Position numbers and translations under genes: made by a program
Source of the DNA: Gigaspora margarita
Lineage: Eukaryota; Glomeromycota; Glomeromycetes; Diversisporales; Gigasporaceae
Assembly: GCA_009809945.1 (NCBI GenBank)
Contig: WTPW01000311.1
Coordinates: forward strand, 411,920-475,919
Reading direction: 5' to 3'
Length of the DNA stretch: 64,000 nucleotides
The notes under the pieces: generated by a model
The model's input: only the letters and a program-made list of their open reading frames with translations
Databases searched by the model: none
What the model was told of the DNA's origin: nothing
Part shown: in pieces, positions 1 through 10,719 of the stretch
How positions within the stretch are numbered: the stretch's first letter is position 1
Layout of the letters: each line of letters opens with the position of its first letter

Positions 1-2145
1 CAGAGATGGGTGATACTAGTGGAACAATTGATGTTGGATATTGTTATCAGAATGGAATTGGAGTTGAAAAGAATGAAAATAAGCATTTATTTATTATTAA
101 AAATCTGCAGAGATAGGAAATGGTCTTGGAATGAATAATGATGGTTTTGTTATCAATACAGAATTGGATTCAAATTGAATGTACATAAGGCATTCATATA
201 TTATAAAAAACTGCAGTGATGGGAACCCTTTAGCAATGTGTAATGTTGGATTGTGTTACAAGTAGGGTGCAGGGCAGGCCGGGCTTAGCCCAGAAACTTG
301 CAGGCCAAGCTGGGCTTTGGTTCAATTCAGGCCTTAATTTTTGAGCCCACTATTATTCGGGCCATATACAGATCGGGCCTGTTAAATATCNGGCTGGGTT
401 CAAGCTTTATAAGAAAGCCCGATTAGGCCTGATTATACCTGGTAAACTTATAGTCAAAATCATAACCTAACTTTATAGTATTATAAGAGCATTCAAATAA
501 GCATATATCAATAAGTAGCTGCGCAACTCGTTGCGTGAAACCAGGAAATTATTGATCCAAAATTTATTACTAAGTGCAATGTATATGCGTTTAGTATTAA
601 TTTATACTATTAAGGGTTTCAAAATTAAAGATTGTAAATCTTAATTAAGATTCGAATATACTATTTATATGATCTTCCTTATTATAAATTGTTAATTGAT
701 ACTGCTTTTTTTATCATAATATGTCTAAAATTTCACATTGACTAAGAGACTTATGAATGAATACTCAACTTGCACAAATAAGGCTATTATAGAGTTCTGG
801 ATAAAGAAATTGACAAACATATTTGAAGTAATACAAGTATAGAACTGGATCGATATTTTACTATATATAAAAGAATAATTAAATCTAACGATTTTTTTCA
901 AGTATGTTATATAAAAAAAATCCAAGTTAAAGTTATATAAAATAATTTAAGCAAAAGTTCAGTAAGTAATATAAAAAATAATTTAAGCGAAAGTTTAGTA
1001 AGTTGTATAAAAAGATATTTTAAGTGAATGTTTAATAAGTAATATGATTTGAGCAAAGGTTTAGTAAATAAATTGAGCGAAGATTTAATAAGTAACTTGA
1101 GAGAGGTTTAGTCTAAACCTCTCTCAAGTTACTTATTAAACCTTTGCTCAATTTATTTACTAAACATTCCCTCAAATCAAATTACTTATTAAACATTCAC
1201 TTAAAATATCTTTTTATACAACTTACTAAACTTTTGCTTAAATTATTTTTTATATTACTTACTGAACTTTTGCTTAAATTATTTTTTATATTACTTACTG
1301 AACTTTTGCTTAAATTATTTTTATATAACTTTTGCTTGGATTTTTTTTTATATAACTTACTTGAAAAAAATCGTTAGATTTAATTATTCTTTCACTATAG
1401 TAAAATATCGATCCAGTTCTATACTTGTATTACTTCAAATAGTTCATCAATTTCTTTATCCAGAACTCTAGTAATAGCCTTATTTGTGCAAGTTGAGTAT
1501 TCGTTTATAAGTCTCTTAGTCAATGTGAAATTTTAGACATATTACAATAAAAAAATTAACAATTTATAATAAGGAAGATCATATAAATAGTGTATTCGAA
1601 TCTTAATTAAGATTTACAATCTTTAATTTTGAAACCCCTTAATAGTATAAATTAACACTAAACACAATACATTGCACTTGTTTATAATCTTGGATCAATA
1701 ATTATTCTAATTTCTACTTCCTCGTTCCTGGTTTCACACAACTATGTTGCGCAGCTGCTTATTTCAGGAATAAAAAATTTTAGTAATGTATATATAAATC
1801 TGCAGGCCAGATCGGGTCAGGTATAGTTTTAAATAGGGCCTGGCCTGGTTTATTTCACAGGCTTTTTTTTTACGGGCCAGGCTCAGGCTTACAAATAATT
1901 TTCAGGCTGAGTTTCAGGTCGAAGCAGGCCTGGTCCAGCCCAGCTCATCCTGCACTCTAGTTACAAGTATGGAATTGATGCTGAAAATGGCAAAAAGAAG
2001 GGTTTGAACATTATAAAAAATCAACAGAGATGAGGCATGCTGATGGAATATAAATTCTACTAGTATAGAATTGTTGTTGAAAAGAATATTGTTAGTGCTT
2101 TTAAATGGTATTTAAAATCAGCCATTATTGAACAATATACACTAT
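1..2145 (+). pseudogene. Sel1-repeat gene relic, split by a foldback element
   Basis: Plus-strand reading of bases 1-116 gives a Sel1-type unit (GDTSGTIDVGYCYQNGIGVE then a Lys/Asn-rich stretch) that ends in a stop. Further degraded units follow to 264 and resume at 1970. If the element at 265-1959 and one copy of the 10 bp duplication are removed, the reading NVGLCYKYGIDAENGKKKG continues across the junction. That is the expected A-x-x-LGxCYxxGxGxE Sel1 pattern and shows the insertion hit an existing repeat unit. Sel1 repeats are TPR-like helical scaffolds; in these fungi they are often joined to kinase domains, and a kinase relic follows directly. Stops and frameshifts throughout make it non-functional. 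The gene begins upstream of the window. Confidence 0.75.
265..1959. mobile_element. Symmetrical foldback element, 1.7 kb, 10 bp target duplication
   Basis: The two halves are imperfect reverse complements over the whole length, about 847 bases each. The symmetry axis near 1112 is the exact midpoint, and the inner arms read GAGAGAGGTTTA / TAAACCTCTCTC. Outer ends are GGGTGCAGG and CCTGCACTCT. The flanks repeat GTTACAAGTA at 255-264 and 1960-1969. Long terminal inverted repeats with a 9-11 bp duplication are typical of Mutator-like elements, so a non-autonomous MULE-type foldback is the likeliest class. No transposase is present. The short frames inside the arms are AT-rich palindrome by-products. 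Confidence 0.8.
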
Positions 2146-2690
2146 ATAAAAAAGAAAATTTTTCATTGGATATCATATAATAAATTTGAAATATTGAAGA
2201 GATAGGCAAAGGAGTGTTCTCTACTGTCTTTAAAACAAAATATCTAAATTGATATAAATCATATGAACAAGTAGCAATTAAGATTGTAAAGGATTCTAAT
2301 AAAAATAAAAACCATTTTTAAATGAGGTATTTTTAATATCTTTAAATTTGAATGGAGAATTAAAATAAGATACTACATAATATTATGTCTAATCTTTATT
2401 GTATTCATTTTAGAGGATATTTATATCGAGATTTGCATTCTGAAAATATCATGCTTAAGAAAATTATGAAGCATATATTACTGATCTAGATTACCAAAAC
2501 CACTCTACAAAAAAGAAAAGGAACTTATTCATGGAGTTTTACCTTATATCACACCAGAACTCTTACAAAAAAAGCACTAATATACAGAAGCATCAGATAT
2601 TTATTTGTTTGGAATTATCATGGTCAAGATAAAAGCTGGACTAAGGTCTTTTAATAATCATAAATACCAGGAAAGGATACAATGAGTGCA
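2146..2690 (+). pseudogene. Protein kinase domain relic
   Basis: Fragments in different plus-strand frames follow kinase order. HWISYNKFEILKR is the usual lead-in. EEIGKGVFSTVFK is the glycine loop, and EQVAIKIVKD carries the VAIK lysine. YRDLHSENIML is the HRDLxxxN catalytic loop with His changed to Tyr. Near 2480 a DLD-like reading stands where DFG is expected, and then VLPYITPELLQKK plus ASDIYLFGII match the APE segment and the following D-x-x-x-F helix. At least three frameshifts and several stops separate the pieces. It resembles the tyrosine-kinase-like families expanded in Glomeromycotina. It lies just downstream of the Sel1 relic on the same strand and was probably part of the same ancestral gene. 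Not functional. Confidence 0.75.
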
Positions 2691-3370
2691 TAGTTTATAC
2701 GCTGTTTGGAGTGGGATTTGTCTGCAAAATCTTAAACTTTATTGGTCCGCATCAAATTTTGGTTATTTTTCACACGATTGCTTCATGCAATTATTCATCA
2801 TGTATTAATTCATCACACCTTATATCCTATCATAACTGCACATATGAGCAATATCACAGTTTCAATAACTAATGATAGTAAAAGCAAAAATTTTTGCCAT
2901 GAAAATTGGTGACCTGATGCAATTTTATTTGTCTATTTATCTGATATTTGGTATTTTTTATTTTCTTTTGTAGGATCTTTTATTAGGTTGATTAAATGAT
3001 AATCACTGATTGTCAAAAAAGTTTTTTTTTAATATTAAAACACAAATGTCACTTTGTTCCATTGGCCAATCAAATATTCTAATGTGATTCTGCCAAAATA
3101 AGGCTTATATCATAGCACAATTGTCCGTCTATTCTGCTGGCCAATCAAGTATACTAATGTGTCACACCAAAATAAGGCTTATATCTATGTTTTTTAACAC
3201 CTTAAACAACTCTCTTAAAATTGTAAAAATATGAATTTTTTAAATTTGCTTCTGTTATTTGATTATAATAAATACAAACAATTTTAGCAAAACAATAGCT
3301 AAAAAAAAAAGTTAATCAAATATTTCACTAATTGGAAAGCATTTTATATAATGGTCTTAAGCTTAATAAC
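2691..3370. other. Intergenic, mostly featureless
   Basis: AT-rich DNA between the kinase relic and the short repeat at 3371. No coding signal is seen apart from the duplicated CCAAT-like segment annotated separately. Confidence 0.5.
3056..3192 (+). repeat. Two diverged copies of a ~57 bp segment, 75 bp apart
   Basis: TTGGCCAATCAAATATTCTA and TGGCCAATCAAGTATACTAA each begin a block that ends in CCAAAATAAGGCTTATAT. The blocks lie at about 3058-3115 and 3133-3190. Each contains a CCAAT-box-like core, but there is no adjacent gene to suggest promoter use. Confidence 0.6.
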
Positions 3371-3450
3371 AAGTGCAAGTACAAGAACAAATGCAAGCAA
3401 AGTGCAAGAACCAATGCAAGTGCAAGTCCAAGAACAAGTTCAATTGCTCC
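3371..3450 (+). repeat. Degenerate CAAGTG/CAAGAA short tandem repeat
   Basis: Imperfect 6-mers of the CAAGTG, CAAGAA and CAATGC type run in series for about 80 bases. Low-complexity tract with no evident function. Confidence 0.6.
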
Positions 3451-3732
3451 ACAATAGATAAAAAAAATCATGATATTAATAAAAATTTGGAATATATTAG
3501 CAAATACCAGAAAAAAAATTACATTCTGCTAAAAATTTAATGATTGATTTCTAGAGTTTCCATTTTTTTTAGATTTTTTGTCAGAATTTTTGCCATCCAG
3601 ATTATAATAATTTCTAATTTTCTCTGCAATTCTTATTTGAAGTTTTATGTCGATCTACCAAACATGGTTATATCCAAAATGTGACCAATGTGCTAAAACT
3701 AATGTAGCAATATGATCGAGTAATTATGTTTA

Positions 3733-4338
3733 CCCTATAAGAAAAGTGGTACAGTTTGTGGTACAGGTTGGTATCGGGAATGCTTGAAATAGCACGGATC
3801 TTGTGGCACATACAGAAACATTTTACAGAATGGCACAGACATTGCGGCAAAGGGTAGCACATAGTACACGTCATATGAAATAGCACGTTCAGATGACATA
3901 TATGTGTACATAACACATATGTTGGCTTGTTTCATGAAGAGTGAAAGATCAGTAAAGGATTTTTTTTAAAAAAAGAGCAATATCTCATAATTTAACTAAT
4001 GAAGCTTCCCTTAGCAAAAAAAATTTCTTACAAAATTTTGCTTCATATGCAGTTAGCTTGTTCAACTTTATATTGATTACTTATATAAATTTATGTTTAA
4101 ATAGTTAATCCACAGTGCATGTGAATTTACGTTTATTACCCATGCCAAATCCTGTGCCAATTCGCCTAGTAAACTGCTGCAAAGCCTGAGCCATTTATGG
4201 TCCAATTGGCATGGGCACACAGTTCCACACGGTCCACCGAATCCGAACCAACTTGGGCCATACCTGTACAAATCCGGATCTTGACCCATGCCTATCCTAT
4301 TCCATCCCATGCCTATATAGTACATTTTTCTTATAGGG
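3733..4338. mobile_element. MITE with CCCTATAAGAAAA ends
   Basis: Terminal inverted repeats CCCTATAAGAAAA and TTTTCTTATAGGG enclose about 606 bases, with TTA flanking both sides (3730-3732, 4339-4341). A TTA duplication would fit PIF/Harbinger, while TA alone would fit Tc1/mariner, so the class is uncertain. The interior is locally GC-richer and carries many GGCACA/GTACAG motifs. Its minus-strand frames have no family resemblance. Confidence 0.65.
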
Positions 4339-4446
4339 TTAACGCTTTTGATTGGTTATACAACCCGTGATCAAAGTGTTAAGACTAAAATATGTATCGA
4401 TAGGCTAATTATGATCAAGAATATTATCACAATTTCCTATTTACAT

Positions 4447-5078
4447 TAGGGGTCTTAGCTGGGTCAGATCAAACCCGGGTCGGGTCAAACCCGGGTCAGA
4501 AAAAATCCGGGTCGGGTCAGACCCGGGTCAGATTATTTTCAATGATCGCAAGTAGTCGCTACATAGTAAAGTCCAAATTTTACTATTTAAATCGATAAAA
4601 TGAGCTTAAGTAAACTTGTTTGGAAGATCAAAATACATATACTATAAAATATTCATCCAAATTGGAGAAATCTTTACTATTTAACTTTTAAGTTTTACTT
4701 TCGTCGAACATATTTTTTAAAAAGATTCTAATTTTTTCGTTGAACGTAAAAATTAAAAGTCAAATAATAAAATTTCTCCGATTTGGATGAAAATTTCAGC
4801 GTATATGCATTTTGATCTTCCAAACAAGTTTACTTAAGCGGATTTTATCGATTTACATAGTAAAATTTAGAGTTTACTATGTAGCAACTATTATCGACCC
4901 GGGTTCAACCCTCGTTGGGTTGGGTTGGGTCTGACCCGGGTCGGGTTTGACATGAGGCGGGTCAGACCCGGGTCGGGTTTGACATGAGGCGGGTCAGACC
5001 CGGGTCGGGTTTTGACCCAAGTGGGTCTGACCCGGGTCAGGCCCAAACCCGACCCAACCCGACCCACTAAGACCCCTA
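4447..5078. mobile_element. hAT-like foldback with CCCGGGTC arms and shared palindromic core
   Basis: The ends are TAGGGGTCTTAG and CTAAGACCCCTA, flanked by the 8 bp direct repeat ATTTACAT (4439-4446 and 5079-5086), the length expected for hAT transposition. The outer arms consist of GGGTC/GACCC/CCCGGG motifs. The inner part, about 4542-4898, is a palindrome beginning near GCAAGTAGTCGCTACATAGT. This core also occurs inside the elements at 34242-34796 and 56362-60609, whose ends are unrelated. No transposase. Confidence 0.8.
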
Positions 5079-5116
5079 ATTTACATTTCTTTGACTATTT
5101 ATTAAGATTCTGGTAT

Positions 5117-5786
5117 GATTCCCCGAAAGTTAGTTACCTGCCAGCTCATTTTACCAACCCCATATCCCCGACAGAATGTTTCACCTACAGCATTTTTTGT
5201 TGACAGGATCTTTCCTCGACATACCATGTTTTCGACATCCCCTTTCCTATAAATCTCATATTTTCGACAAGACATTTATCTGACATGACATATTTCTAAT
5301 TTGACTTTTCNCCGACACTAAGTTTTATTGAATGCACTTTTTCNNACAAGAACGATAAACCCAGTGATCATCANATCACGCAACTACGTCATTTGTTTAC
5401 TAGCACTATCAACTCGGCCTAAATTATACCATCACCTAACCCTAATCTAACCCTAACCCTAACCCTAATTTAGGNCGAGTGCTTAATCATGTGATGTGAT
5501 GAACACGAATATATCACTCTACCTATTTAAACGAAATTCTAATCGGGGAAAGATCTTGTCNGAAAAAGATGTCNGAAACATGTCATGTCGGAAAAATGTT
5601 CTTTCTGAAATACGTCATGTCAGTAAAATGTTTTTTCGAAAATATGTCCTGTCAAGGAACGGGGAGGCCAAAAACATGGTATGTCGAGGAAAGATTCTGT
5701 CAACAAAAAATGCTGTAGGTGAAACATTCTGCCGGGGATATGGGGTCGGTAAAATGAGCTGGCGGGTAACTAGCTTTCGGGGAATC
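5117..5786. mobile_element. Foldback element with GATTCCCCGAAAG ends, copy 1
   Basis: Long inverted arms begin GATTCCCCGAAAGTTAGTTA and end TAACTAGCTTTCGGGGAATC. Motifs such as TTTCCTCGACATACCATG and its reverse complement lie symmetrically inside. The centre holds telomere-like CCCTAA repeats. A second copy lies at 10720-11352. The exact outer boundary and target duplication are unclear because homology continues weakly outside GATTCCCC. Several Ns fall in the arms, as expected where palindromes assemble poorly. Confidence 0.75.
5435..5469 (+). repeat. Internal telomere-like CCCTAA repeats
   Basis: About five CCTAA/CCCTAA units sit at the centre of the foldback at 5117-5786. Ordinary interspersed DNA lies on both sides, so this is an interstitial tract and not a chromosome end. 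The second copy of the element has a shorter CCCTAACC tract at the equivalent place near 11018-11034. Confidence 0.7.
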
Positions 5787-5861
5787 AAGATACAATGTTT
5801 ATGAACTATATACTTTCGTTCCTGGTTTCTAGCGTGACAGCGTCGCGTGGCTACCTTATTT

Positions 5862-6250
5862 GATATTGCACTAGCAATTATGATTTGTAATGGATTACGA
5901 CCAAAATTTGCACCTGGCACTCCTGATTGCTATATTGAGCTGGCTAATCAAAGCATGAAGCCTGATAAGAAAAACAGCCTATTATCTTGAAATAATTACT
6001 AGATTATACGAATGAATGGAAATTATCAGAAATAAGAAAAATTAAGAGTGATATCGATATCGAAAATGAGTGTGATATCGAAAATGAAAGTGATATTGAA
6101 AATGCGAGTGATATCGAAAATGAGAGTGATATCGAAAATGAGAGTGATATCGAAATGAGAGTGACATCGAAATGATAGCGATATCGAAATTGAGATTGAT
6201 ATCGAAAATGAGAGTGATATCGAAAATGAGAATTAAATTAGAATTCGAGA
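5862..6250 (+). pseudogene. Kinase C-terminal lobe relic with SDIENE tail
   Basis: The plus-strand frame from 5862 reads DIALAIMICNGLRPKFAPGT and continues PDCYIELANQSMKPDKK to a stop at 5988-5990. GLRPxFAPGTPxCYxxLAxxCMxxxPxxRP is the end of the kinase domain in the tyrosine-kinase-like proteins expanded in Glomeromycotina. The RP motif is lost by frameshift and stop. A run of SDIENE repeats follows, resembling the acidic tails of such proteins. The N-terminal lobe is missing; the upstream sequence is the foldback ending at 5786, so insertion or deletion has removed the rest. A related fragment with two LDELH-type motifs may persist near 6460-6530. Non-functional. Confidence 0.75.
6046..6236 (+). 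repeat. 18 bp tandem repeat (GTGATATCGAAAATGAGA)
   Basis: About ten imperfect copies of an 18-base unit that reads SDIENE on the plus strand. Single-base losses near 6154-6190 break the frame. The opposite-strand frame is a by-product of the repeat. Confidence 0.8.
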
Positions 6251-7489
6251 GCAAATCTTAGAAAATGATGAAATCAGTAAAACTTTACCAATGATTACTG
6301 AAAAATTAAACAATATATATATAAGCAAACCAGCACTAAAACTGCTGGTGATAAAGAAATTCTGAATGATATTTAATGAATCAATTATGTTTAAACGATA
6401 AATTTAAACATATGATATGGAAATATTAATAAGAAATGAAGCTTTAATAAAACAAATGACTCCGTTAGATGAATTGCATTGGTTAATAATAAAAACAAGC
6501 GCATCCATTAGATGAATCGCATTGATTAATCTGTTTAATATATTTGAAGTGTTTATATACATGTTCGTTTCGTAGTCTGTGACAGATTCTAATTACTACC
6601 TTACTGTACCTCTTAGGGCTTATATGTTAAATTAATATATAGTAACTTAAAAAAGTATTTTAGATTAATTATTACAATAGTACTTGAGTTAAAGTAAAAT
6701 ATATAAAAAGCATTTTAATTATATTTATTTATTTATTTTCTCTTTTTTTTACCATCTAACGTGTGAATACTTTTATTCAACATAAGTAAGTGTACAAATT
6801 GAAAGTTTAAATGCCTCCTGATTTTAAAACAAAAATTTTTTTTTTAAAACAAAAGGATTTTTAATGAAGTTTATAAAATAATCTAATAACTTTTAAAGTT
6901 CTTATTGTGAAGGTGATCCTTCAAATAACCTTATAGATTACTTAAATTCAGATACATTTTTTTTGCCTAGAGAAAAAGTAAGAAATGAAAAAATTAATAT
7001 CTAATCCCTATTTGTTTTTAAAATTTAAGCCAGACTATCAAAGTTTCAGGTGACTATTATTGCATTACGAAGCAACTTAGATTAATTCAAATTTATAATA
7101 ACATAGTAAAATTAATTTTCATTCTGAATAATCTTTTTATTTAGTTGTTAACTTGATTGAATCAATAAATATGGGTTCCAACATAATCAATGCATCTTAC
7201 ATGTTATTAACTATTAAGTTGTGGTATTTATGTAGTATTTTTTATACAGTTATTTGTTTTAAATTATTTCACTATCAAAAGTGTAGCTTTGAATTTCTAA
7301 ATTTTTTAATTCATATCTATATATTACAGAACTATAAAAATATTTTAAATTAAGTGTTAATATAAAATTAATGCATAAGTATATAAATTTTTATAAGATT
7401 TGTCAGTTTATTGGTCTGGATCAGTTTTGAAAGTTCAACAATATACAGTATAAACTTATACATAATAGTATAACTGTCAATAATAATTT
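6251..7489. other. Intergenic, AT-rich
   Basis: No gene family is recognised. Short frames at about 7153-7353 are AT-rich, without motifs or codon structure. Confidence 0.5.
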
Positions 7490-7660
7490 TACAGACGAAA
7501 ATGATTTTAGCAGACAAAATAATTTCGGAATTTCATCAGGTGAAAATAATTTTGTCAGGTAAAAATAATTTTTTCTGCCAAAAATAATTTCGAAAGTTCG
7601 CCAGACGAAATTAATTTCACCAGAAGAAAATAATTTCGCCACATGGCATTTTGAGGCATT
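7490..7660 (-). repeat. Degenerate AATAATTTCGCC-type tandem repeat
   Basis: Repeated motifs of the form GACGAAAATAATTTC spaced roughly 25-35 bases apart, ending with a short palindrome GCCACATGGC...GTGGCG. The minus-strand frame across it has no recognisable domain. Confidence 0.5.
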
Positions 7661-8262
7661 GTGGCGAAAATATTCGCCATGCCGTCTGCCGTAAATTATC
7701 CATATTTTAGACACCCATGTATAGCGACAGGTATTATATAATATAGAGCAACCCCTCCCTCCATATAAGAAAGGCTTTAAACCAATCAAATTATCCGTTA
7801 TTTAAAAATTATATTATATTATATATATATAAAATAAATATAATTTTTTTTATTAATTTAATCAAATCCAAATATAACTCTAACTAATAAAACAATAATT
7901 CCAAACAAACTAATAATGCTACCACAATTAAATCAGCTATATGCAGACCAATTCGAACAGGCAATTTATCTTGAACTCAATTCAAGAGTGGCACCTTGAT
8001 CTACTTATACACTCCATGATATTCATCACTCCGTTCCTGGTATATTTTAAAACTCACATAATGCCTAAAAATGAACAAATAACAAAAAAATTCTTTGAGA
8101 CAAATTTTTTACAATTTATTTAGAATTGGATAATATTATCCAGAATTTGTATGCAAACATATCAATATAATCTTAAACCAATACATATTCATATATATCA
8201 TAATCCCTAACAACAAGTCACCGCATATGTATAAATTTTAAATTTTAATTTCAAATTTCACT
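7661..8262. other. Region 3' of the minus-strand F-box/LRR gene
   Basis: AT-rich with an (AT)n-like tract near 7815-7835. Probably holds the 3' untranslated region of the gene at 8263-9957. No polyadenylation signal can be fixed confidently. Confidence 0.4.
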
Positions 8263-9957
8263 TTAAATAATCTTCAATGAAACTGAAGTATTATTTTTGT
8301 AAAGAACTTTTTTTAATTTTTTGCATTCTTTAAAATTAAGTTGATTATCACAAATATTTAGATAACTTAGGGAATTGTTTTTACAGAGAGCTTTTACCAA
8401 TACTTTCGCTCCTTCATAACCAAATCGATTACTACTAAGGTCCAAGAAAGTTAAAGAGGTGTTTTTGCAAAGAACATTTGCTAATATTTTTCCTTCTGTT
8501 AAATTAAGATAATTATTAGAGAGAACTAAATTAGTTAAAGTGGTATTTTTGTAAAGGCCATTTTCTAATGCCTTTATTGATTTAAAAACTTCATAAGGGA
8601 GAAAACTGCCATTTAAATTTAAGGAAGATAAAGTCGTATTGTTACAAAGAGCTATTGATAAGGCTATGATTCCTTTAAAAGGAACTCGATTTTTGCTGAG
8701 GTCTAAAGAAGTTAAGGAATTGTTCGCACAAAGAACTTTTGCTATAGTTTTTACTCCCTCAAAATCAATTTGATTATTAGTAAGATTTAAAGAAGTCAGA
8801 GTAATATTTTTTCGAAGAGCATTTGCTATGGCCTTTACTCCTTTATGATCAATCCAATTATATCCAATATTCAGGGAAATTAAACCGGTATTCCTGCAGA
8901 GAGCTTCTGTTATTGCTTTTATTCCTTCAAGATCATACATATTATCTCTAATATTCAGGGAAGTTAAGCGGATATTCTTGTAAAGAGCCAATGCTATAGC
9001 TTTTACTCCGTTAGAACCAAGATAATTCTTATAGAGATCCAGAGAATTTAGAGTAGTGTTCCTGTAAAGAGCTCTTGCTAATGCATTTCCTCCTTCAACG
9101 CCAAGCCTAATATTAAAAAGACATAAGGATGTCAATGCGATATTGTTGTAGAAAGCTTTTACAAGTATTTCACCATATTTAAAACCATCAAAACTTAAAG
9201 ATGTTAGAGTTTTGTTTTTATAAAGAGCTATTGTAAGTGCATCTGCTCCATTACTCCCTAAGTAATTTTTGGAAAGATTTAAGGTTGACAAAGTTGTATT
9301 CTTATAAAGAGCCTCAGCCAATATTATCGTTTTTTCAGAACCAAGATAACAATCCTGAATATCTAGTGAAACCAAATAAGTGTTTTTATAAAGAATATAT
9401 GATAATACATTTATAGCTTGAGTTTTAAGCTCAGTGTTAAAAATTTTTAAAGAAGTAATATTGAAACATTTATAAAAAAATATTTTCGAGATTTCCGCTG
9501 CTGATTCGATATTAAAGAAATTAAAATGCTTGATTTTTTTACTTGTTCGTATTAACATTTTATACAAAGAATATTCGACTGCTTCAACCATTTTATTATA
9601 ATATTTGTTAAAGTCATGTTCATATCCCTCACCATAAAGATAATCTAATATTCCTTCTCTTAAATTATGATTATTAAAATATGTACTATAATAAGTATAT
9701 TTAAATAAGGGTTTTGGAATATTAGGAAGTGATATATTCAGTGGAATTAATAGAGCTATTTCTTCAGCATTTAATGATAAAAGATATATTTCTATAAGTC
9801 TTATATTTTTGCAGTACATTAATGGTTCGTTCCATAGTATTGGAACAATAACTCTACACCATTGACGGTTTACGAGAAGGCATGAAAATAAGTATCTAGG
9901 ATAATTTTTAAAGTGATCAAAGATTTGCTCAAGGCATTCATTAGGTAATACTACCAT
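8263..9957 (-). CDS. F-box/RNI-type leucine-rich-repeat protein, 564 aa
   Basis: The N-terminus (residues 2-45) carries an F-box: LPNECLEQIFDHF, then LFSCLLVNRQWCRVIVPILW with the conserved Trp-Cys pair. A linker of about 120 residues follows, including IRTSKKIKHF. Residues from about 160 to the end form roughly 14 LRRs of RNI type, unit about 28 residues, for example NTTLSTLNLSKNYLGSNGAD. F-box proteins of this order usually recruit substrates to SCF (Skp1-cullin-F-box) ubiquitin ligases, with the LRR arc binding the substrate; the role here is inferred from domain order. It is the most diverged of the five intact paralogues. Its repeats are less uniform and lack the SEGGKALADALCKN consensus. 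It has no (TACG)n tract upstream and no introns. The start is the only ATG before the F-box. Confidence 0.93.
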   Translation of the reverse strand: MVVLPNECLEQIFDHFKNYPRYLFSCLLVNRQWCRVIVPILWNEPLMYCKNIRLIEIYLLSLNAEEIALLIPLNISLPNIPKPLFKYTYYSTYFNNHNLREGILDYLYGEGYEHDFNKYYNKMVEAVEYSLYKMLIRTSKKIKHFNFFNIESAAEISKIFFYKCFNITSLKIFNTELKTQAINVLSYILYKNTYLVSLDIQDCYLGSEKTIILAEALYKNTTLSTLNLSKNYLGSNGADALTIALYKNKTLTSLSFDGFKYGEILVKAFYNNIALTSLCLFNIRLGVEGGNALARALYRNTTLNSLDLYKNYLGSNGVKAIALALYKNIRLTSLNIRDNMYDLEGIKAITEALCRNTGLISLNIGYNWIDHKGVKAIANALRKNITLTSLNLTNNQIDFEGVKTIAKVLCANNSLTSLDLSKNRVPFKGIIALSIALCNNTTLSSLNLNGSFLPYEVFKSIKALENGLYKNTTLTNLVLSNNYLNLTEGKILANVLCKNTSLTFLDLSSNRFGYEGAKVLVKALCKNNSLSYLNICDNQLNFKECKKLKKVLYKNNTSVSLKII

Positions 9958-10719
9958 TTTGAAAGTGGTGAAAATAAAATTATGCTAAATAGTCACGGAT
10001 TATAACTTAAAAAATATTAGGGTCATCCGGAGAGTAGCGGAGAGAATTTATTGCGTATTCATGATGAGTCACTATTGGTTAATTTTTTGTATCAAAAATG
10101 AACTTTCGTAATACAAATTACTGCGTAAACTGCGCATAATTTGACTATTCACCGTAGCGAAAATCATTTCTCAATTCAAACTAGATCTTACTATTTTTGC
10201 TTTTACTCATTAGATTAGTTAATAACGATATTACTATTCATTTTTAGCGAAAAAAACGTCTAAAAATATCTAGCGTATCGCAAAGTTAAAAGCCTTGTGT
10301 ATAGTCTATTGGTCATGCTGTGCTACGGTCAACTCTCGATAAATCGGACTTTTGATAAACTGTTGTCGATCAGTTTAACGAAAGTGATCATCTTCTTGTA
10401 AAACAACCAGTTAGCAAGAGAAGGTTTCTCTTGATTATCCGTAAATATTCACAACATATTTACATGTCACAATTTTACATATACGTAGAGGAAAATCACT
10501 CTTGATAATTCGGATATACAGTACATGTGAAAAACACGGTTTATTGAGTGATTACCGGGACACGGAAAATTTTTCGAAAGAAATCAAAATTTTTAATTTT
10601 TTGAAATTTTGAACAAAAGTCACAGGAAAACGATATGATTGGAGTTATTGTCTTACACGTGATGACGAACAGCTAATTAACCAATAGAAAGTCACGATAT
10701 GATGTAACGATTACGATAT
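9958..10719. other. Intergenic upstream of the minus-strand F-box gene
   Basis: Contains the promoter of the gene ending at 9957, but no clear TATA element or TACG tract. CTATTGGTTAATT near 10072 and AATTAACCAATAG near 10672 are inverted and might mark a decayed foldback of about 610 bp. The evidence is thin. Confidence 0.35.

Noticed and set aside
1144..1377. 77-codon frame rich in Leu/Phe
   Set aside because: Lies in one arm of the 1.7 kb palindrome and is a translation of AT-rich repeats.
5435..5469. Chromosome end
   Set aside because: Only a few CCCTAA units with interspersed DNA on both sides, placed at the centre of a foldback.
5496..5920. Overlapping frames of about 100 codons on both strands
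   Set aside because: Arm of the GATTCCCC foldback element; no family resemblance and includes Ns.
10060..10690. Foldback element bounded by CTATTGGTTAATT
   Set aside because: Only a 13-base inverted match, with no matching arms or target duplication seen.
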